Positions 34,225 through 46,330 of a stretch of DNA of 64,000 nucleotides are shown piece by piece. Each line of letters begins with the position of its first letter. Within the stretch, counting starts at the first letter, position 1. The stretch lies in NCBI GenBank assembly GCA_020744225.1, contig JAGMWG010000003.1, positions 1,860,001-1,924,000 of the forward strand. Direction: 5' to 3'. The notes beneath the pieces were generated by a model. That model searched no databases and was not told the origin of the DNA. It saw only the letters and a program-made list of their open reading frames with translations. The position numbers and the translations under genes were made by a program. This stretch comes from Paraphoma chrysanthemicola (taxonomy: Eukaryota > Ascomycota > Dothideomycetes > Pleosporales > Phaeosphaeriaceae).

Positions 34225-36872
34225 ATGGATGGTAATAGCAAGTTGCGCAATTTTCATCATCCATACAAGCCATATGACATTCAGGAAGACTTCATGAATG
34301 CACTCTATGATTGCTTGGAGTCAGGCAAAGTCGGCATATTCGAATCGCCTACCGGAACCGGGAAGTCGTTGAGTATAATTTGCGGTGCCTTGACCTGGCT
34401 CCGCGATCACAAGAGGCGAACCTTCGAGGATGGAATCTCAGCAACCACTGACGCCAGCGATGAGCCTACGTGGATGCTCGAGCATGCGCAGCAGCAGAGG
34501 AAAATGGAAGCTCTCTTTCGCAAGAGAGAGTTGGATGATCGCCTGGCCAAAGTTAAAGAGATAGAAAAGCAGCGCAAAGAGCGAGATGCAAACAGTGAGC
34601 CCCGCTTCAAAAAGCAGAAGCTGGCGCCCTCAAATTCGACTGCGGACAGAGATGATAAGGAGTTTATACTAGAAGATTACGATAGCGATGACGATGGCCA
34701 GACGGCTGCCGAAGGCACAGCCTACCATCAAAGCGGGCTCACGCTGCAGACCCAGACTTTGATGGAACAACTGGGGTATTCGGTAGGTGACTCGAAAACC
34801 AACAATGGAGAAGCGCAAGATGAGACAAAGATTTTCTTCTGTTCTCGAACGCATTCACAATTGACACAATTCTCAGGCGAACTGCACCGCGTTCAGTTGC
34901 CGCCTGCACTCACGCCCGAGTTTCACAGCGACTCGGGAGACGGTGGCCATGTAGAAGATGTGAAGCACTTGACCCTGGGATCGAGGCGCAATTTGTGCAT
35001 CAATGACAAGGTCAATCGTCTCCGAAGTGCAACTGCAATCAACGAACGGTGCATTGAGCTACAACAGACCACCTATTCTGGTAACCATTGCCCGCACATG
35101 CCAACCAAAACCAGCGAAGGCCTCCTGGTTGAGTTCCGGGACCATGCTCTGGCTAGAATTAGGGATATCGAGGATTTAGGAAAGCTAGGAAAGACATTGG
35201 GCATTTGTCCATATTATGCTTCTCGGCCAGTGGTGCAGCATTGCGAGGTGAGGTTTCACAGCTCTCTCTTCAGCTTACCTTCCACTAATTGAGGGTGTAG
35301 ATCGTCACGCTGCCTTACCCACTGCTACTTCAGAAGTCAGCGCGCGAATCACTCGGACTCTCTCTGAAAAATCACGTCGTTATTATCGATGAAGCGCATA
35401 ACCTGATGGACGCTATAGCAGGGATATACTCGGTTGGTGTGACGCTTGAACAAATCCAACAAGCACGATTACAGTTGACAGTGTATTTGCAAAAGTTTCG
35501 CAATAAGCTCAAGGGCAAGAATCGAACATATATCGCACAAGTTGTGCGAATATTAGATGCCATGATTGCCTACCTTTTAGGAATCAATGCCACCACGAAG
35601 GCAACGAGCGGCGTAGTAGACATGCTCTCGGTCATGTCTGGTAAAGGTCTCGACGGTATCAACGTCTTCAAGCTCAATGCATATTTGCAAGAGAGCCGAC
35701 TCGCAAGGAAGGTCGACAGCTACACTGCATACTCCGAAGTCAGAACAAATGCTCATACAGAGATGCCGAATGGCGTTTCAGCGAGGGAGCCGAGACAAAA
35801 TGTTCCCGTCTTAATGCATCTGCAAGCATTCCTGCTGTCGCTCACGAACCCCTCTGCCGAGGGCCGATTCTTCTATTCAAAAGAGGACAGTCCAAGCACT
35901 TCTCTAAAGTACATGCTGTTAGACCCAACATTCCATTTCCGAGATATTGTTGAGGATGCTAGAGCAGTGGTACTCGCGGGCGGGACAATGTCTCCGATGA
36001 GCGACTACGAGCAACACCTTTTGTCATACTTGGAACCTTCCAAGATCACGACCCTGTCATGCGGACACGTCATACCTCCATCTAATCTCGTCGCTATATC
36101 CGTGGCGACATCACGCTCAGGCACTGAGCTCAACTTCAGATTCGAGCACCGCAACGACGAGAAAACCTTGATCAGTCTCGGCGATACACTGCTTCTGATG
36201 GCACAGAACATACCTGATGGTGTGGTGGTTTTCTTCCCCAGCTACATGTATCTCGATACGTGCATCGCGGCATGGAAGCGCCTCCACACGTCAGCTTCGG
36301 GTGCCACCTTCTGGGAGCGCCTTGAAAAAGTCAAGCCAATCTTCTGGGAACGGCGCAATGAGCAACGAGAATCAGTTTCGCCGAAGCCGAGCCCAGATGC
36401 TGCTGTGGAATCTGTCCTTACAGGATATAGTGCTGCATGTGCCGCCAACAAGGGTCGCGGAGCTCTTCTGTTCGCCGTCATTGGAGGCTCGCTTTCCGAA
36501 GGCATTAATTTCAGCGATGCTCTTGGTCGTGGTGTAATCGTTATTGGCCTGCCATTTCCAAACGCCCATTCAGCAGAATGGAAGGCGAAGCTGGAGTACA
36601 TATCTACGAAAGCAAAGCAAAATGGCCGAGATGGGCAAGCAGCAGCGCGAGATTTCCTCGAGAACACGTGCATGCGGGCCGTAAATCAGTGCATTGGGCG
36701 GGCGATCAGGCATAAAGGCGACTACGCAGCTATAGTCATGCTGGATAGGCGCTACGGCACACAACGGATCAAGGACAAACTGCCTGGTTGGATCAGAGGC
36801 AGTCTGAATGGCGAGTGTGGTTTGAAGGATGTCGTGCACAAGCTGCAGGTTTTCTTCAATGATAAAGCCTAA
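34225..36872 (+). CDS. CHL1: ATP-dependent DNA helicase CHL1 (DDX11/FANCJ-type Fe-S helicase)
   Basis: Two exons (34,225-35,247 and 35,301-36,872; 53-bp intron) encode 864 residues, the usual length. CHL1 is a 5'-3' superfamily-2 helicase acting in sister-chromatid cohesion at replication forks. Visible parts: Walker A SPTGTGKS (41-48), a charged insert (about 85-165), FFCSRTHSQL motif Ia (about 204-213), four cysteines C258, C276, C289 and C328 that should hold the 4Fe-4S cluster, the DEAH box at 371-374 formed just after the intron, GGTMSPMSDY, GGSLSEGINF (motif V) and QCIGRAIRH (motif VI). No key residue is missing. The intron sits directly between the Fe-S domain and the DEAH box, and splicing restores HCEIVTLPYPLLL. 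RAD3/XPD and FANCJ relatives are less likely given the 'RRNLCIN' and C-terminal motifs. Confidence 0.95.
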
Positions 36873-37278
36873 GATTAGCATGTATGCCACTTCGCTTGTA
36901 GATGTAGATATTAGTCAGCTTATTTATGAAATGGTGAGAGAAGACTGCAATCAGAAGACTCAAGCTTTGTGTGATGTGGCTGTGTATGATGTGGCTTTCT
37001 GCGGCGCTAACTATTATGATCCATATCCGGCCTAGTTGTGGACGCGTCTGTCTCATCTTCAACGTGCATCGTGTCCGCACAGCTCTAGAACCCCTCAGCA
37101 CCAATTAACCGTCACAGCAATGTATCCGCTTTGAGCCCACAGCTTCTCTGTCCGCGCCATATAGCAGTAAATCCAAATCATATGTGCGGCTGAAACAGAG
37201 CAGAACACAGTGGCAGAGCCTGTGTGGTGACAATATAATCAGGGCCTGAACTGAACCCAGGGCTGCCAATATACCACA
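36873..37278. other. Intergenic, CHL1 to PTR2
   Basis: 406 bp holding the CHL1 3' end and the promoter region of the peptide transporter. No gene or repeat seen. Confidence 0.5.
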
Positions 37279-39351
37279 ATGGTCGCGACATGGCGACTAG
37301 ACGGGATTGAAGAGAGGGTCGCCTACACGAGTGTCGCCCAAGTCGAAGCGCAGAGTGCGGACCTCACCGCACACGGCAAGGAAGCCGCTTGCAAAGCCCA
37401 GGACCCCGAGTTTGCTGCAGACTGGGAGATTGGGAACGAAGACTGCTGCACTCCGGATTCGGAAGACCTCCTACACCTCACTCGCGTAGCGGATAAGCTC
37501 CCGTACGGCGCGTTTCTTGTCGCGATTGTGGAGCTTTGTGAACGTTTTGCGTACTATGGACTCTCAGGACCTTTCCAGAATTACATTGCCAACTCTTACA
37601 AGGATCCGAATGGACTCCCTGGGGCGCTTGGCTTGAAGCAGAGTGGAGCAACTGCGATGACCAACTTGTTCCAATTCTGGTGCTACGTGACACCTGTCTT
37701 CGGAGCCATCGTTGCAGATCAGTACTTGGGAAAATACGCGACCATAAAGTGGTTCAGCGTAGTATATATGATTGGAATTGGCATTTTGTTTGCAACAAGT
37801 CTGCCCTGGAGTATCGAGCAGGGAGCAGCTGGTCCGGGACTGGTTGTCGCCATGGTCGTGATTGGTCTGGGCACAGGTGGCATCAAGAGCAATGTTTCGC
37901 CATTGATAGCGGAGCAAGTGCTGTCCGCGAAACCGTACATCAAGACCCTGCATAGTGGAAGAAGAGTGATTGTTGACCCTGAGATCACTGTGCAACGAAT
38001 ATACATGATCTTCTACCTCTGCATCAGTAAGTCTCCGCTAGTCAACATTTGAGCTTAATCACAGACTGACATTGTGCCTCGTGTCTACCGGTAGACCTAG
38101 GTTCCATCTCAGCAATTGCAACGACCATGCTTGAGTTGCATGTCGGTTTTTGGAGCGCGTACTTCCTCCCTCTCGTCATGTTTGGGGTGGGCTTCGTTGT
38201 ATTGGTTAAGGGGAAGAACAACTATGTCATCAAGCCACCTCAAGGTGGTGTCATTGGCGACTGCTTCCGCGCACTGTACATTGCGATGAGGAACGGCCTC
38301 GACCTAGAGCAGGCGAAGCCAACTTTTAGTAAGAGGGGAATCGGCAAGCAGCTCATAAGCTGGGACGATGGATTCGTGGACGAATTGAGAACAGCGCTGG
38401 TAGCATGCAAGGTATGCAGGACCCATAACCCACTGTACAATCCTGTGCTCACCATGTCCCGAAGGTCTTTCTCTTCTTTCCGATCTACTGGGTTGCCTTC
38501 TCACAAATGATGAACAACTTCGTCTCGCAAGGTAAATTCTCCTTACTTTGTTGCTGTACCAAGGGTCAGAGCTGATGCGTGCCTCGCAGCTGGACAAATG
38601 CAGCTCCACGGTCTTCCGAACGACATCCTTCCCAACATCGATCCAATTACAATCATCATACTGATACCGCTCATGGATAGGGTTGTCTACCCATGCATCA
38701 GAACCAAGCTCCACTTGACTTTCGCACCGATTACGCGTATCACGCTCGGATTTCTCGTGGCCGGACTTGCCATGTTGTATGCTGGCATCTTGCAGACAAT
38801 CATCTACCACGCACCGCCGTGCTACTCGAGCCCGCTGAGGTGTGACAAGGCAAAGCTCGGAAATGGAGGACTCCGGCCTAACGAGGTTCATGTAGCCTAC
38901 CAGGCTCCTGCTTATATCCTGGTTGCCATGAGTGAGATATTGGCCAGCATCACAGGGCTCGAGCTGGCTTACGCCAAAGCACCAGGGAACATGAGTAAGT
39001 GTGCGCACACGAGGTACATTATGAGCTATACACTAATCTCATACCCCCTCTCTTGCAGAAAGTTTCATCATGAGTCTATTTTTACTCACGTCTGCAGGTG
39101 GCAGCGCATTAGGCATATTGATAGCACCATTCGCGAAAGACCCATATTTACAATGGTTGTATTTTGGATTGGCTACACTGGCCATCGTTACTGCGTGGGT
39201 GTTCTGGAGAACATTCCGAACCGTCGAAGAACCCTCAAATGAAACGTTTGAGGGAGCAGGTGGTTATGAAATGACAAGAGTACACCAGGATGATATCAAC
39301 GATGGCTGCAGTAGTTCTGAAGGTATAGAGAGAGGTCATAGAGATGTGTAA
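37279..39351 (+). CDS. PTR2: PTR2-type proton-coupled di/tripeptide transporter (POT family)
   Basis: Five exons (37,279-38,026; 38,095-38,411; 38,465-38,531; 38,590-38,994; 39,059-39,351) encode 609 residues, normal for fungal PTR2. The protein imports di- and tripeptides across the plasma membrane with protons. A soluble N-terminus of about 70 residues precedes TM1 with the POT signature ExxERFAYYG (residues 85-94). GTGGIKSNVSPL is the second POT signature, in TM5. FFPIYWVAFSQMMNNFVSQ lies in the 67-nt third exon. Then follow the C-terminal half with AYILVAMSEILASITGLE and SFIMSLFLLTSAGGSALG. All introns are GT..AG and 53-68 bp long. The next gene, KAR9, converges on it. I see no frame damage. 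Confidence 0.93.
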
Positions 39352-40238
39352 GAATGATCTTGACCTGCCTTGCTTTCTTCCTTACTTGGGGTCCAAGCTC
39401 ATGACATGATGATACCAGGCGTGCCGATGCAAAAAACGTTGATGGTGAAGCGTGCTCTGGATAGTACAAACAAGCTGTACTTAGGCCCAATAGCAGAAGA
39501 TTGTCCATACTCACAGCATGAAATTTCCTCATGGTCGTGACTATCGCAGGGAACGGACTAACAACAGTCTACAGAGTTTGAGGAGAGATTGCATATCACG
39601 GTGTGTAACGATTCGTGAATGCGTCCGTCTATGCGAGGAGAATTGAACTCGTTGCGAATTGAGTCTTGTTAGAAAATCTGACATGCTGTTCGCACGGTGT
39701 TGGTTTCCATCAGTCATCCTCTCACGTGCAATCAGTTTGCTGCTTGCTACCACACTCATTCTGTGTATGTTAGCAAGCACTCTGCCTCTTTTCGGCACGG
39801 CAGATCTTGTCGTGGATCTGCATCTTTAATTTCTCTCATCTTCTGAGTCATATTCGAAACATATTTATGCGCTGTCATATACACTTTGGAGCATGCTTGT
39901 GTCAACGAGGAAGTACTCTTGCATATGATACATGTTTGCATTGCGTTTGCAACTGTCTTCGCAATAAAAACACCGGGGTATAGGATGCTTTCCCAACCTG
40001 AGGAAACCAAAACGCCTACGAAAACACGCTCTGTAAGGAGCTGGATTATCGCTGTCCAAGTACTAAATTTGGTATCGGGGAATGAGAGGACCAGCCAGGA
40101 TCCAGAGATGAAGTGGAGAGTGTCGCGCTGAAGCTACAGGGAAAGCTAAGACTGTGGTAACATGTGCGCTCCATGGTCATGTTGCTGCATTCTGTCCATT
40201 TATGAGGCATCAAGGAGGAGTGCTCGTTTGGCAAGGGC
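39352..40238. other. Intergenic between convergent PTR2 and KAR9
   Basis: 887 bp shared by two 3' ends. Small open frames occur on both strands but none has features of a gene. Confidence 0.5.
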
Positions 40239-43200
40239 CTATCTCCAAACGGGTCTCTCTCCTAGACTTGACTGCCGGCCGCTCACGCGACTCGCTCGGC
40301 CGTCACCAGAGATGCTCCTAGGTTCCTCGTCGGGGCCATCAAGTTTGCTGCTGCTTCGCCCGGCCGCAAATAGAGTGGCGCTGGACGTGGAAGCTGTACG
40401 CGACTTTGGGCCAGGTAGCATACTACCTCGGCGATTGTTGATAACACTGGAAGGCCGTGCAGCTCGACGGGTAGTTGGACTCTCGTCGTTCCCGGCTTTC
40501 GCGCCATCATCTGCGCTTGCAGCATGTCGGCCGCTGGCAGGCGTTGCAGATCGTGTGGTCGTCCGCAGGGGCAGCTTACCCTTGGAAGGTGTCGCAGGAG
40601 ACTGCATTGGGCTTGCGAGAGGCCGTCTTATTGCTTGCGCTGGTGTGGTCGACGGCGCTCGAGTTGAAGGAGGCGGCGAGAGAGGCGATGAGCGGCTCAA
40701 AGGGCTACGAACCGGAACGTTGGACATGCTAGACGTGCTTCTCAAGTATGGAGACTCTGTTCCTCTGCGATATGGTGAAGGTGTTGTTAAAGTAAGTGGC
40801 TTGAAATTATGTCCGACGACTGTGTCACGCATGTTGACGCTCGAGTTCCAACGTGGTTTGACGGCAGGACGCTCGGTCTTTGGAGTAGCGGATCGAGTTG
40901 GCGTACCGACCATAGTGCGAGACGGGCTTGTTGCTAGACGATCCCAAGGCAGCGTGGAAATGTGCGGGCCCTTTGGGGTACCCATGGGCAGGCTTGAATA
41001 GCGACGATAGTCGCGCGTCGTAGGCTTGGAGGTAGAAGCGCTCAATTGACGAACCTTCTTGCCCGCTGGAGTGGTGGCTCGTTGCTCGCTGCCCTTGCGA
41101 CTCATAACAATGCTCGATGCCGGAGAACTGTTTGGCGTGTCAAGCGCCGAGTTGGAAACAGATGCCTCGGTACGAACAGACAGTACGGTAGACACGGAAT
41201 CGCGGAGCTTGCGTGATGCAGTAAAGTCGTCTAGGATGGCATCCATGTCTTTAATGACGCTCTCGAGGTCGAGAAACTTTTGTCGAACGTCCTGCTGGAT
41301 TCTCAAGATCTCGCCATTCACAGTTGAGCGGTGTCGCATCTCAATGTCAATTAGCTCGAGCACACGCTTCATCGAAGGTGGATAGTGGTCACGCTTATCC
41401 TTGTAAGTCGCGATCCGAGAGCCAATTTTCTCCTCGTCGCTCTCTTCAATGGCCTCCGTCAAGCGTTGTACGCTCTTCATGCACGAGTCATACATGGCCA
41501 CGGCCTTGCTGCCAGCTTGACGAAAGCTGTGCACCCACTTGTCTTCGCCCAGCTCTTCCCGCAGCGCGTCCGCATCAGTCTCGAGCTTCTTCTCCTGCTC
41601 CTCAAGTTGGTCTTTTCGACGGCTGAGTTCGTCACACGCCGAAGGGAAGATCTTGTACGCTCGTGCCGAGAAGGAGGCTAGTCGCATGGGCAGGAAATCG
41701 AGCGAGGCGCGCAGAGGCTGCAGTTTTGCGAAGAGAGCCAGAAGTCGCGTGTTCTCGTGCTCGATCTGGGGGATGGGCGAGACAGGGGACAGGATAGCGA
41801 GCGTGGGCGGCATGCTGAACCGCTTGCTGAGTACCTTGGCCTGCTGGCGTGGCGTCTCCTCGACGATGGTTTCGAGTTCGGCAATGTCAAACTTCTCCGC
41901 AGACTCGGCGACCGAGTCAGAAATGACACGGTGCCGGCGCTCTTCCATCTCGAAGACGAGACGACTGAGGTTCTCGACTTCGGCACCAATCTCGCCAAGC
42001 ACATTATTCCACAGCTCCTCCCACTCCATGGCAATCTCGACCTGGGTCTTGATGCCCTTGAGTGTCTGTTTGATCTGAGCCCAGTTGCTGACAATCTCCT
42101 CCATTTGGGTAACGAGTGTCGTCTGATCGCGGGCGGGCAGAGCGGCAATGTCGGGGCGAGCTTGGAGGTCTTCGATTGCGCTGATGTAGACGGTGACGAG
42201 GCCCTCAAACTTGGTGACGGCAGCGTCGACCTCGGCAAGCCCCTCGCGCCCGGCAGCGGCAGCCCACTCGACGTCGTCTTCGGCATCGAGTCCACTGAGC
42301 ACATCGGCGGCCTTGGCCATCCACAGGCGGATGTCGTTGGCGGCCTTGTGCAGGGCGCGGCCGGCAAGCGTGGACGAGGGCAGCGAGGTGATTTCGGAGG
42401 CGATGGTGGTGGGCGGCAGCTTCATCGACGTCAGCTGCTGGATCTGGTTGCTGAAACTGGCCTTGGAGAGGGTGTAGATGGAGTTGGCGCGCGGGAAGTG
42501 GCGCTTCTGGAAGTAGGCGCTGATGTCGATGCCATGGTCGTCGAGGACCGAGACGGGCTCGGCGGGGGAGGTGTCGGCGGGAGGTGTCTCAGTAGACAGG
42601 GCGTCGTTGGTCGGGGGTTCGTCGACGGGCGCGGGGCCAGACGAGTCCGGCGGCGAGTCTTTGGGGGGCGGCGTGGGCGGGCGCGAGTGGTCGTCGGCAG
42701 ACGCGTCTGTTGCGGGTGTCGCGATGTCGGCGGACAGGGCGTGGAGCGTCTTCGTCTTGGAGAGGTCGGGCAGGCGGTACTTCTGCATGTCGAGCACGTC
42801 GTCGTGGTCGGCGTCGGACTCAGAGGGCAGCAGCTTGTCGCTGGTGGTGACGACGCTGCTGCCGTCGCTCTCCGTCTCCGTGTCGGGCTCCATGGCCAGC
42901 GCGGGCACGCTCTCGCCGGTTGAGTGGGAGGGGACGGCGACAGCAACGGGCGTCTCCTGTGGGGGCAGGGCTGGGGGCGTTGCAGGCGGTGCAGGCGGTG
43001 GGGGAGCTGGTTCGGGGGTGTCGAGCTGGGGCGCGGGCGCGGGCGCGAGGGCAGCAGGCTCGTTGTCGTCGTCGACGTCGGGCGGGCGTGGCCCAATGCC
43101 GCTCCAGGCGGTGCCGCGTCGCTCGATGCCGAAGCTGCGGCGCTTGTGGAAGGCGTCGAGGCGGCGGATCTCGTCCTCGTCGAGACGGCCGGGGTCGACT

Positions 43201-43496
43201 GTGTTCTTGGTGCTGTTGGCGGCGCCCTGGTTGAGGAACTTCATGCGCGCCAACAGGCCCGGCGACACATTTCTCGCGAGCTTGGTGGTGATGTCGGCCT
43301 CGAGGTGGGGCGGCGTGTGCTTGGGGGCCCGCTGCGGCGAGAGCGAGCTTGCTGGCACTGACGGGCGTCGCAGGGCTGGCGGTGAGCTGTTCGCTGGCAC
43401 TGGCACTGCGGTGGCAGTCGCAGGCGGATCAACGGCAGGCGCGGGGCTGCTCAGTCGCGGGCTCGGGCTGGGAAGCGTCGCCGACGGAGCGCTCAT
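40239..43496 (-). CDS. KAR9: KAR9-like spindle-positioning / microtubule plus-end protein
   Basis: One uninterrupted exon encodes 1,085 residues. In yeast KAR9 links EB1 at microtubule plus ends to myosin V and so orients the spindle; filamentous fungi carry longer homologues. Layout: residues 1-320 are disordered, Pro/Ala/Ser-rich, with a conserved island (KLARNVSPGLLARMKFLNQG near 75-95). Residues about 325-757 form the helical KAR9 domain (from DISAYFQKRHFPRANSIYTL to KDMDAILDDF). The rest is a basic Ser/Pro/Arg-rich tail suited to microtubule binding. The coding strand is GC-rich at its 5' end, which produces long spurious frames on the other strand (42,523-44,001 and 41,757-42,923). The ATG at 43,496 follows a CAA-repeat-rich leader. 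KAR9 identity rests on remembered motifs; function in this fungus is inferred. Confidence 0.87.
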   Translation of the reverse strand: MSAPSATLPSPSPRLSSPAPAVDPPATATAVPVPANSSPPALRRPSVPASSLSPQRAPKHTPPHLEADITTKLARNVSPGLLARMKFLNQGAANSTKNTVDPGRLDEDEIRRLDAFHKRRSFGIERRGTAWSGIGPRPPDVDDDNEPAALAPAPAPQLDTPEPAPPPPAPPATPPALPPQETPVAVAVPSHSTGESVPALAMEPDTETESDGSSVVTTSDKLLPSESDADHDDVLDMQKYRLPDLSKTKTLHALSADIATPATDASADDHSRPPTPPPKDSPPDSSGPAPVDEPPTNDALSTETPPADTSPAEPVSVLDDHGIDISAYFQKRHFPRANSIYTLSKASFSNQIQQLTSMKLPPTTIASEITSLPSSTLAGRALHKAANDIRLWMAKAADVLSGLDAEDDVEWAAAAGREGLAEVDAAVTKFEGLVTVYISAIEDLQARPDIAALPARDQTTLVTQMEEIVSNWAQIKQTLKGIKTQVEIAMEWEELWNNVLGEIGAEVENLSRLVFEMEERRHRVISDSVAESAEKFDIAELETIVEETPRQQAKVLSKRFSMPPTLAILSPVSPIPQIEHENTRLLALFAKLQPLRASLDFLPMRLASFSARAYKIFPSACDELSRRKDQLEEQEKKLETDADALREELGEDKWVHSFRQAGSKAVAMYDSCMKSVQRLTEAIEESDEEKIGSRIATYKDKRDHYPPSMKRVLELIDIEMRHRSTVNGEILRIQQDVRQKFLDLESVIKDMDAILDDFTASRKLRDSVSTVLSVRTEASVSNSALDTPNSSPASSIVMSRKGSEQRATTPAGKKVRQLSASTSKPTTRDYRRYSSLPMGTPKGPHISTLPWDRLATSPSRTMVGTPTRSATPKTERPAVKPRWNSSVNMRDTVVGHNFKPLTLTTPSPYRRGTESPYLRSTSSMSNVPVRSPLSRSSPLSPPPSTRAPSTTPAQAIRRPLASPMQSPATPSKGKLPLRTTTRSATPASGRHAASADDGAKAGNDESPTTRRAARPSSVINNRRGSMLPGPKSRTASTSSATLFAAGRSSSKLDGPDEEPRSISGDGRASRVSGRQSSLGERPVWR

Positions 43497-44276
43497 TGAG
43501 CATTTCTGGCGGGCGTGGAAGAGGCACGGTGCAGGTGCAGGCGCAGACGGTGGTGGAGAGCCTCGCCGTCCTGCCGTCTACGAGGACGGATGGCCAGCGG
43601 TAGTATGGGGGTGCGCGCGCGTTGGGCTCGGCGGCGCCCGTCAAACAATGCCGTGTGACAACAACAACAACAACAACAATCAATCGCAACAACAACAAAA
43701 GCTAGTGGCGGTAGCAGCAACAACAACAGCACAACAGCGAGCCAGCAGAACGGTCGGGGGCAGATGCGCAGTCACGTCTCAACGGCCATCACCACCACAT
43801 CGCCATCGCGGCAGGACACGTGCCATGACCTCCGACGCTCGACGTTATGCGAACGCAATCTTCGCCGGGTCGGTCCTGCAACTTGCACCCCTGCCCATTC
43901 CGCTCAATCTCAAACGCCACAGCGAGTCGCCAGCCTTCCAGAAGCATGCTAGAAGCATGGACCGCGCCACATCCACACGTCCAAATGCCCTTCTTACCTG
44001 ACCCCGTTGCCAAAGCACGCAGTGAATCCCAAGGTCCGAGCGCCAGCATATCTTCTTTGTAGAGGTCGAACTGCTAGCAAGCGCATACAGGGTCGTCATC
44101 CAAGATGCAGGAGAGCGTTCTCGGCGACATGGCACCATGGGGTTCAATTCATCGTCTTGTTGTATTATCAAAGAAGACACGAATGCTCGATGGCTTCACT
44201 ATGCTTTCTCCTTGCGCGCGGTCCGGCGACCCCTTCCAAAGAATTACCCGCATCCCCACGCGCCGCGGGCATCAAA
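43497..44276. other. KAR9 upstream region and 3' flank of the MFS gene
   Basis: 780 bp. It contains the CAA-repeat block listed separately; nothing else recognised. Confidence 0.5.
43657..43735. repeat. CAA/CAACAG triplet-repeat block upstream of KAR9
   Basis: Runs of CAACAA at 43,658-43,679 and again at about 43,688-43,698 and 43,717-43,735. They lie 160-240 bp upstream of the KAR9 ATG and read as TTG repeats on the KAR9 strand. They may be in its 5' leader or promoter. Confidence 0.8.
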
Positions 44277-46330
44277 TCACAATGTGTACACAAACTCTGG
44301 ATTCTCCTTGTCTGTCAAATCAAGCCACTCTTGATTCTCCAGCTTGACATAGCCCGGCGCCGCACGCAGTTGGGCCTTCTTCTTGTTTTGCCACACGCAG
44401 TAGGCATGGATGAAGCCAAGTATCCCCAAGCACACTCCCCAGCATACAATGATCGTGATCTCGGCCGGCACATACCGAGGCGCATCCCCTGGTCGGAAGG
44501 TCTGCGGGCCTACGTAACACAAGTCAAACCAAAGCCCACAGGGAGACGACCCAAAGGCACAGCACTTACCTATAATGTTTCCTGCACAGTATCCAATCAA
44601 GTACATGGCTGCAACCGTTGTCTTCTTGGTGTATCCTGCCACATTGCTCGAGATAAGACTGAGCAGTGCGACAAAGGGCGTCGGCGATGCCTGAGTCAGG
44701 TAGTACCCAGCTAGTCGTCCGGAGTTATTGCTGAGTGGGAGTGCAACAATTAGAACCATCCCGAGTATGGCAGTGCAAAGCCCAGTCATCGAGATGAGAA
44801 CTCTGGTAGATTTACGAAGTTAGTGTAAATCTCGCATGTACTTCGTACGTGCGCACTTACCGATACCCGTACTTGTCACCGGCCCAACCGCAGACAATGA
44901 GGAAGACGACTTCGACCGCACCACCTGGTGTCCCATACAAAAGGGACTCTTCAGGCGTGTATCCAAATCCAACGATAAGTTGGGAGAAAAAATTTGAAAT
45001 TCCGCCTATACGATCATTTCAGTCACCTCACAGACAATGTCACGCTGTTGATCTCTTGCTTACCGTTGGGTATGTCGGCAATCAAGGCGTAGAAGAAGAA
45101 GGCCCAGCTCAAAGGGTCTAGGAGAGCTTCTTTGAGCTGGTAGAGCTTGAAATGCGTATTCCCTACGCCCTGGTTGTTCATTCGAATGCGCTCGACAGCC
45201 AAGATGCGATCCTCCTTGCTGAGCCACCGACAATTTAGTTGATTGTCAGGCACCGCCCACAGGAAGATGAACCCGAGGAGCGTGGTTAGCAGGCCAGTGG
45301 CCAAGAAGACAATTTTCCATGGCTCGATTGAGGTTCCCGATTTCCTGCACCCGACTGCAATGCCGTAAGCGAGACAGCCACCAAATATCTAGTCGCCACA
45401 TTAGTTTGTATACGTGTACGAAGAATCTTCGATAGTCTCTCATCGGATATGCTAAGAGGCGGTGGGGCAAATAAGGAGCACTCAAAGGTCTTCATACCTG
45501 TGCCCACCCGTTGAAACTGCGACATATTAGTGTTTGATTCTGCCCACTTGTAATAATTATAGTACCTGAACCAGATGCCAGTACGAGCTCCTTGTTCCTT
45601 CTTCGTATACCACTGCGACGTAAATAAGGCAAAGCCAGGAGTAACAGCACTTTCGAATACACCCAGGAAGAATCTAATGGCGATGGCGCCCGCGTAGTTT
45701 TCTACCGCAGCAAAGCACGACAGCACAATGCCCCACATGATGATGTTGAAGGCCGCTGTCATATGTCAGCCCCTATCGAACATGAGACAATTTCGATGTA
45801 AATCATACAGTATTTTCCTAAAGGTAACTTCTGAAGCAATCGAGTGGTAGGGTACTCCCAGGCAATGTAGCCGAAGTAAAACATCGACCCGAGCCACTGG
45901 TATTGATCACCAGTCAAATTGATGCCGGACTTGAGCTTGTCGCTGGAGGGTGGCAGCCTCAGGCCCATGATGCTTGCATACGAAAGTGTCGTCTTATCAA
46001 GATAGTTCAGCCCATATACTATGCACATGATCTGGGACAAAGTCAATATCATGGCTCATGTCCCCGCCCAAGGGCAGCGAGCAAGCGTACTGGCATGAGA
46101 TGCAGATCAATCTTCCTTAGCAGAGCCTTGCTCTTCTCCTCGGTCAACTCGACCACTTGCCCGTCCATGCCCTCAAAGGCCTTCATCGCAGCATCCGCAT
46201 CATGCGAGTGCTTCAGGAGTTTCGCATCGAGCGTTTTCTTAAGCTCGGATCGGGGCGGGCCATTGTCTGCGATGATGGCTTCTTTCTCAAGATCTGTCGG
46301 CACCTCTGGTTTCTCTGAAGCGGTCGCCAT
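44277..46330 (-). CDS. MFS transporter, Dal5/Tna1-type anion:cation symporter family
   Basis: Eight exons on the minus strand (46,330-46,091; 46,031-45,809; 45,755-45,566; 45,516-45,498; 45,388-45,064; 45,005-44,861; 44,802-44,570; 44,509-44,277) encode 535 residues in a continuous frame. The family imports organic anions such as allantoate, nicotinate, pantothenate or biotin precursors with protons. Evidence: an acidic N-terminus of about 75 residues; LMPIMCIVYGLNYLDKTTLS at TM1, the family signature; GYIAWEYPTTRLLQKLPLGK; RFFLGVFESAVTPGF; WFSFNGWAQIFGG rebuilt across three exons; and a C-terminal half with NVAGYTKKTTVAAMYLIGYC. Exon 4 is only 19 nt. An in-frame ATG at 46,435 would add 35 residues, but the start at 46,330 gives the usual N-terminus. 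Substrate cannot be told. Confidence 0.9.

Noticed and set aside
30541..39351. A secondary-metabolite or nutrient gene cluster (permease, oxygenase, peptide transporter)
   Set aside because: No backbone synthase or pathway regulator is present, and the housekeeping helicase CHL1 lies between the genes.
41757..42923. 388-codon plus-strand frame opposite KAR9
   Set aside because: It mirrors the Pro/Ala-rich KAR9 N-terminus and helical domain and has no domain of its own.
42523..44001. 492-codon plus-strand frame opposite KAR9
   Set aside because: It is antisense to the GC-rich 5' part of KAR9 and encodes low-complexity Ser/Gly/Ala/Arg sequence; KAR9 has the conserved motifs.
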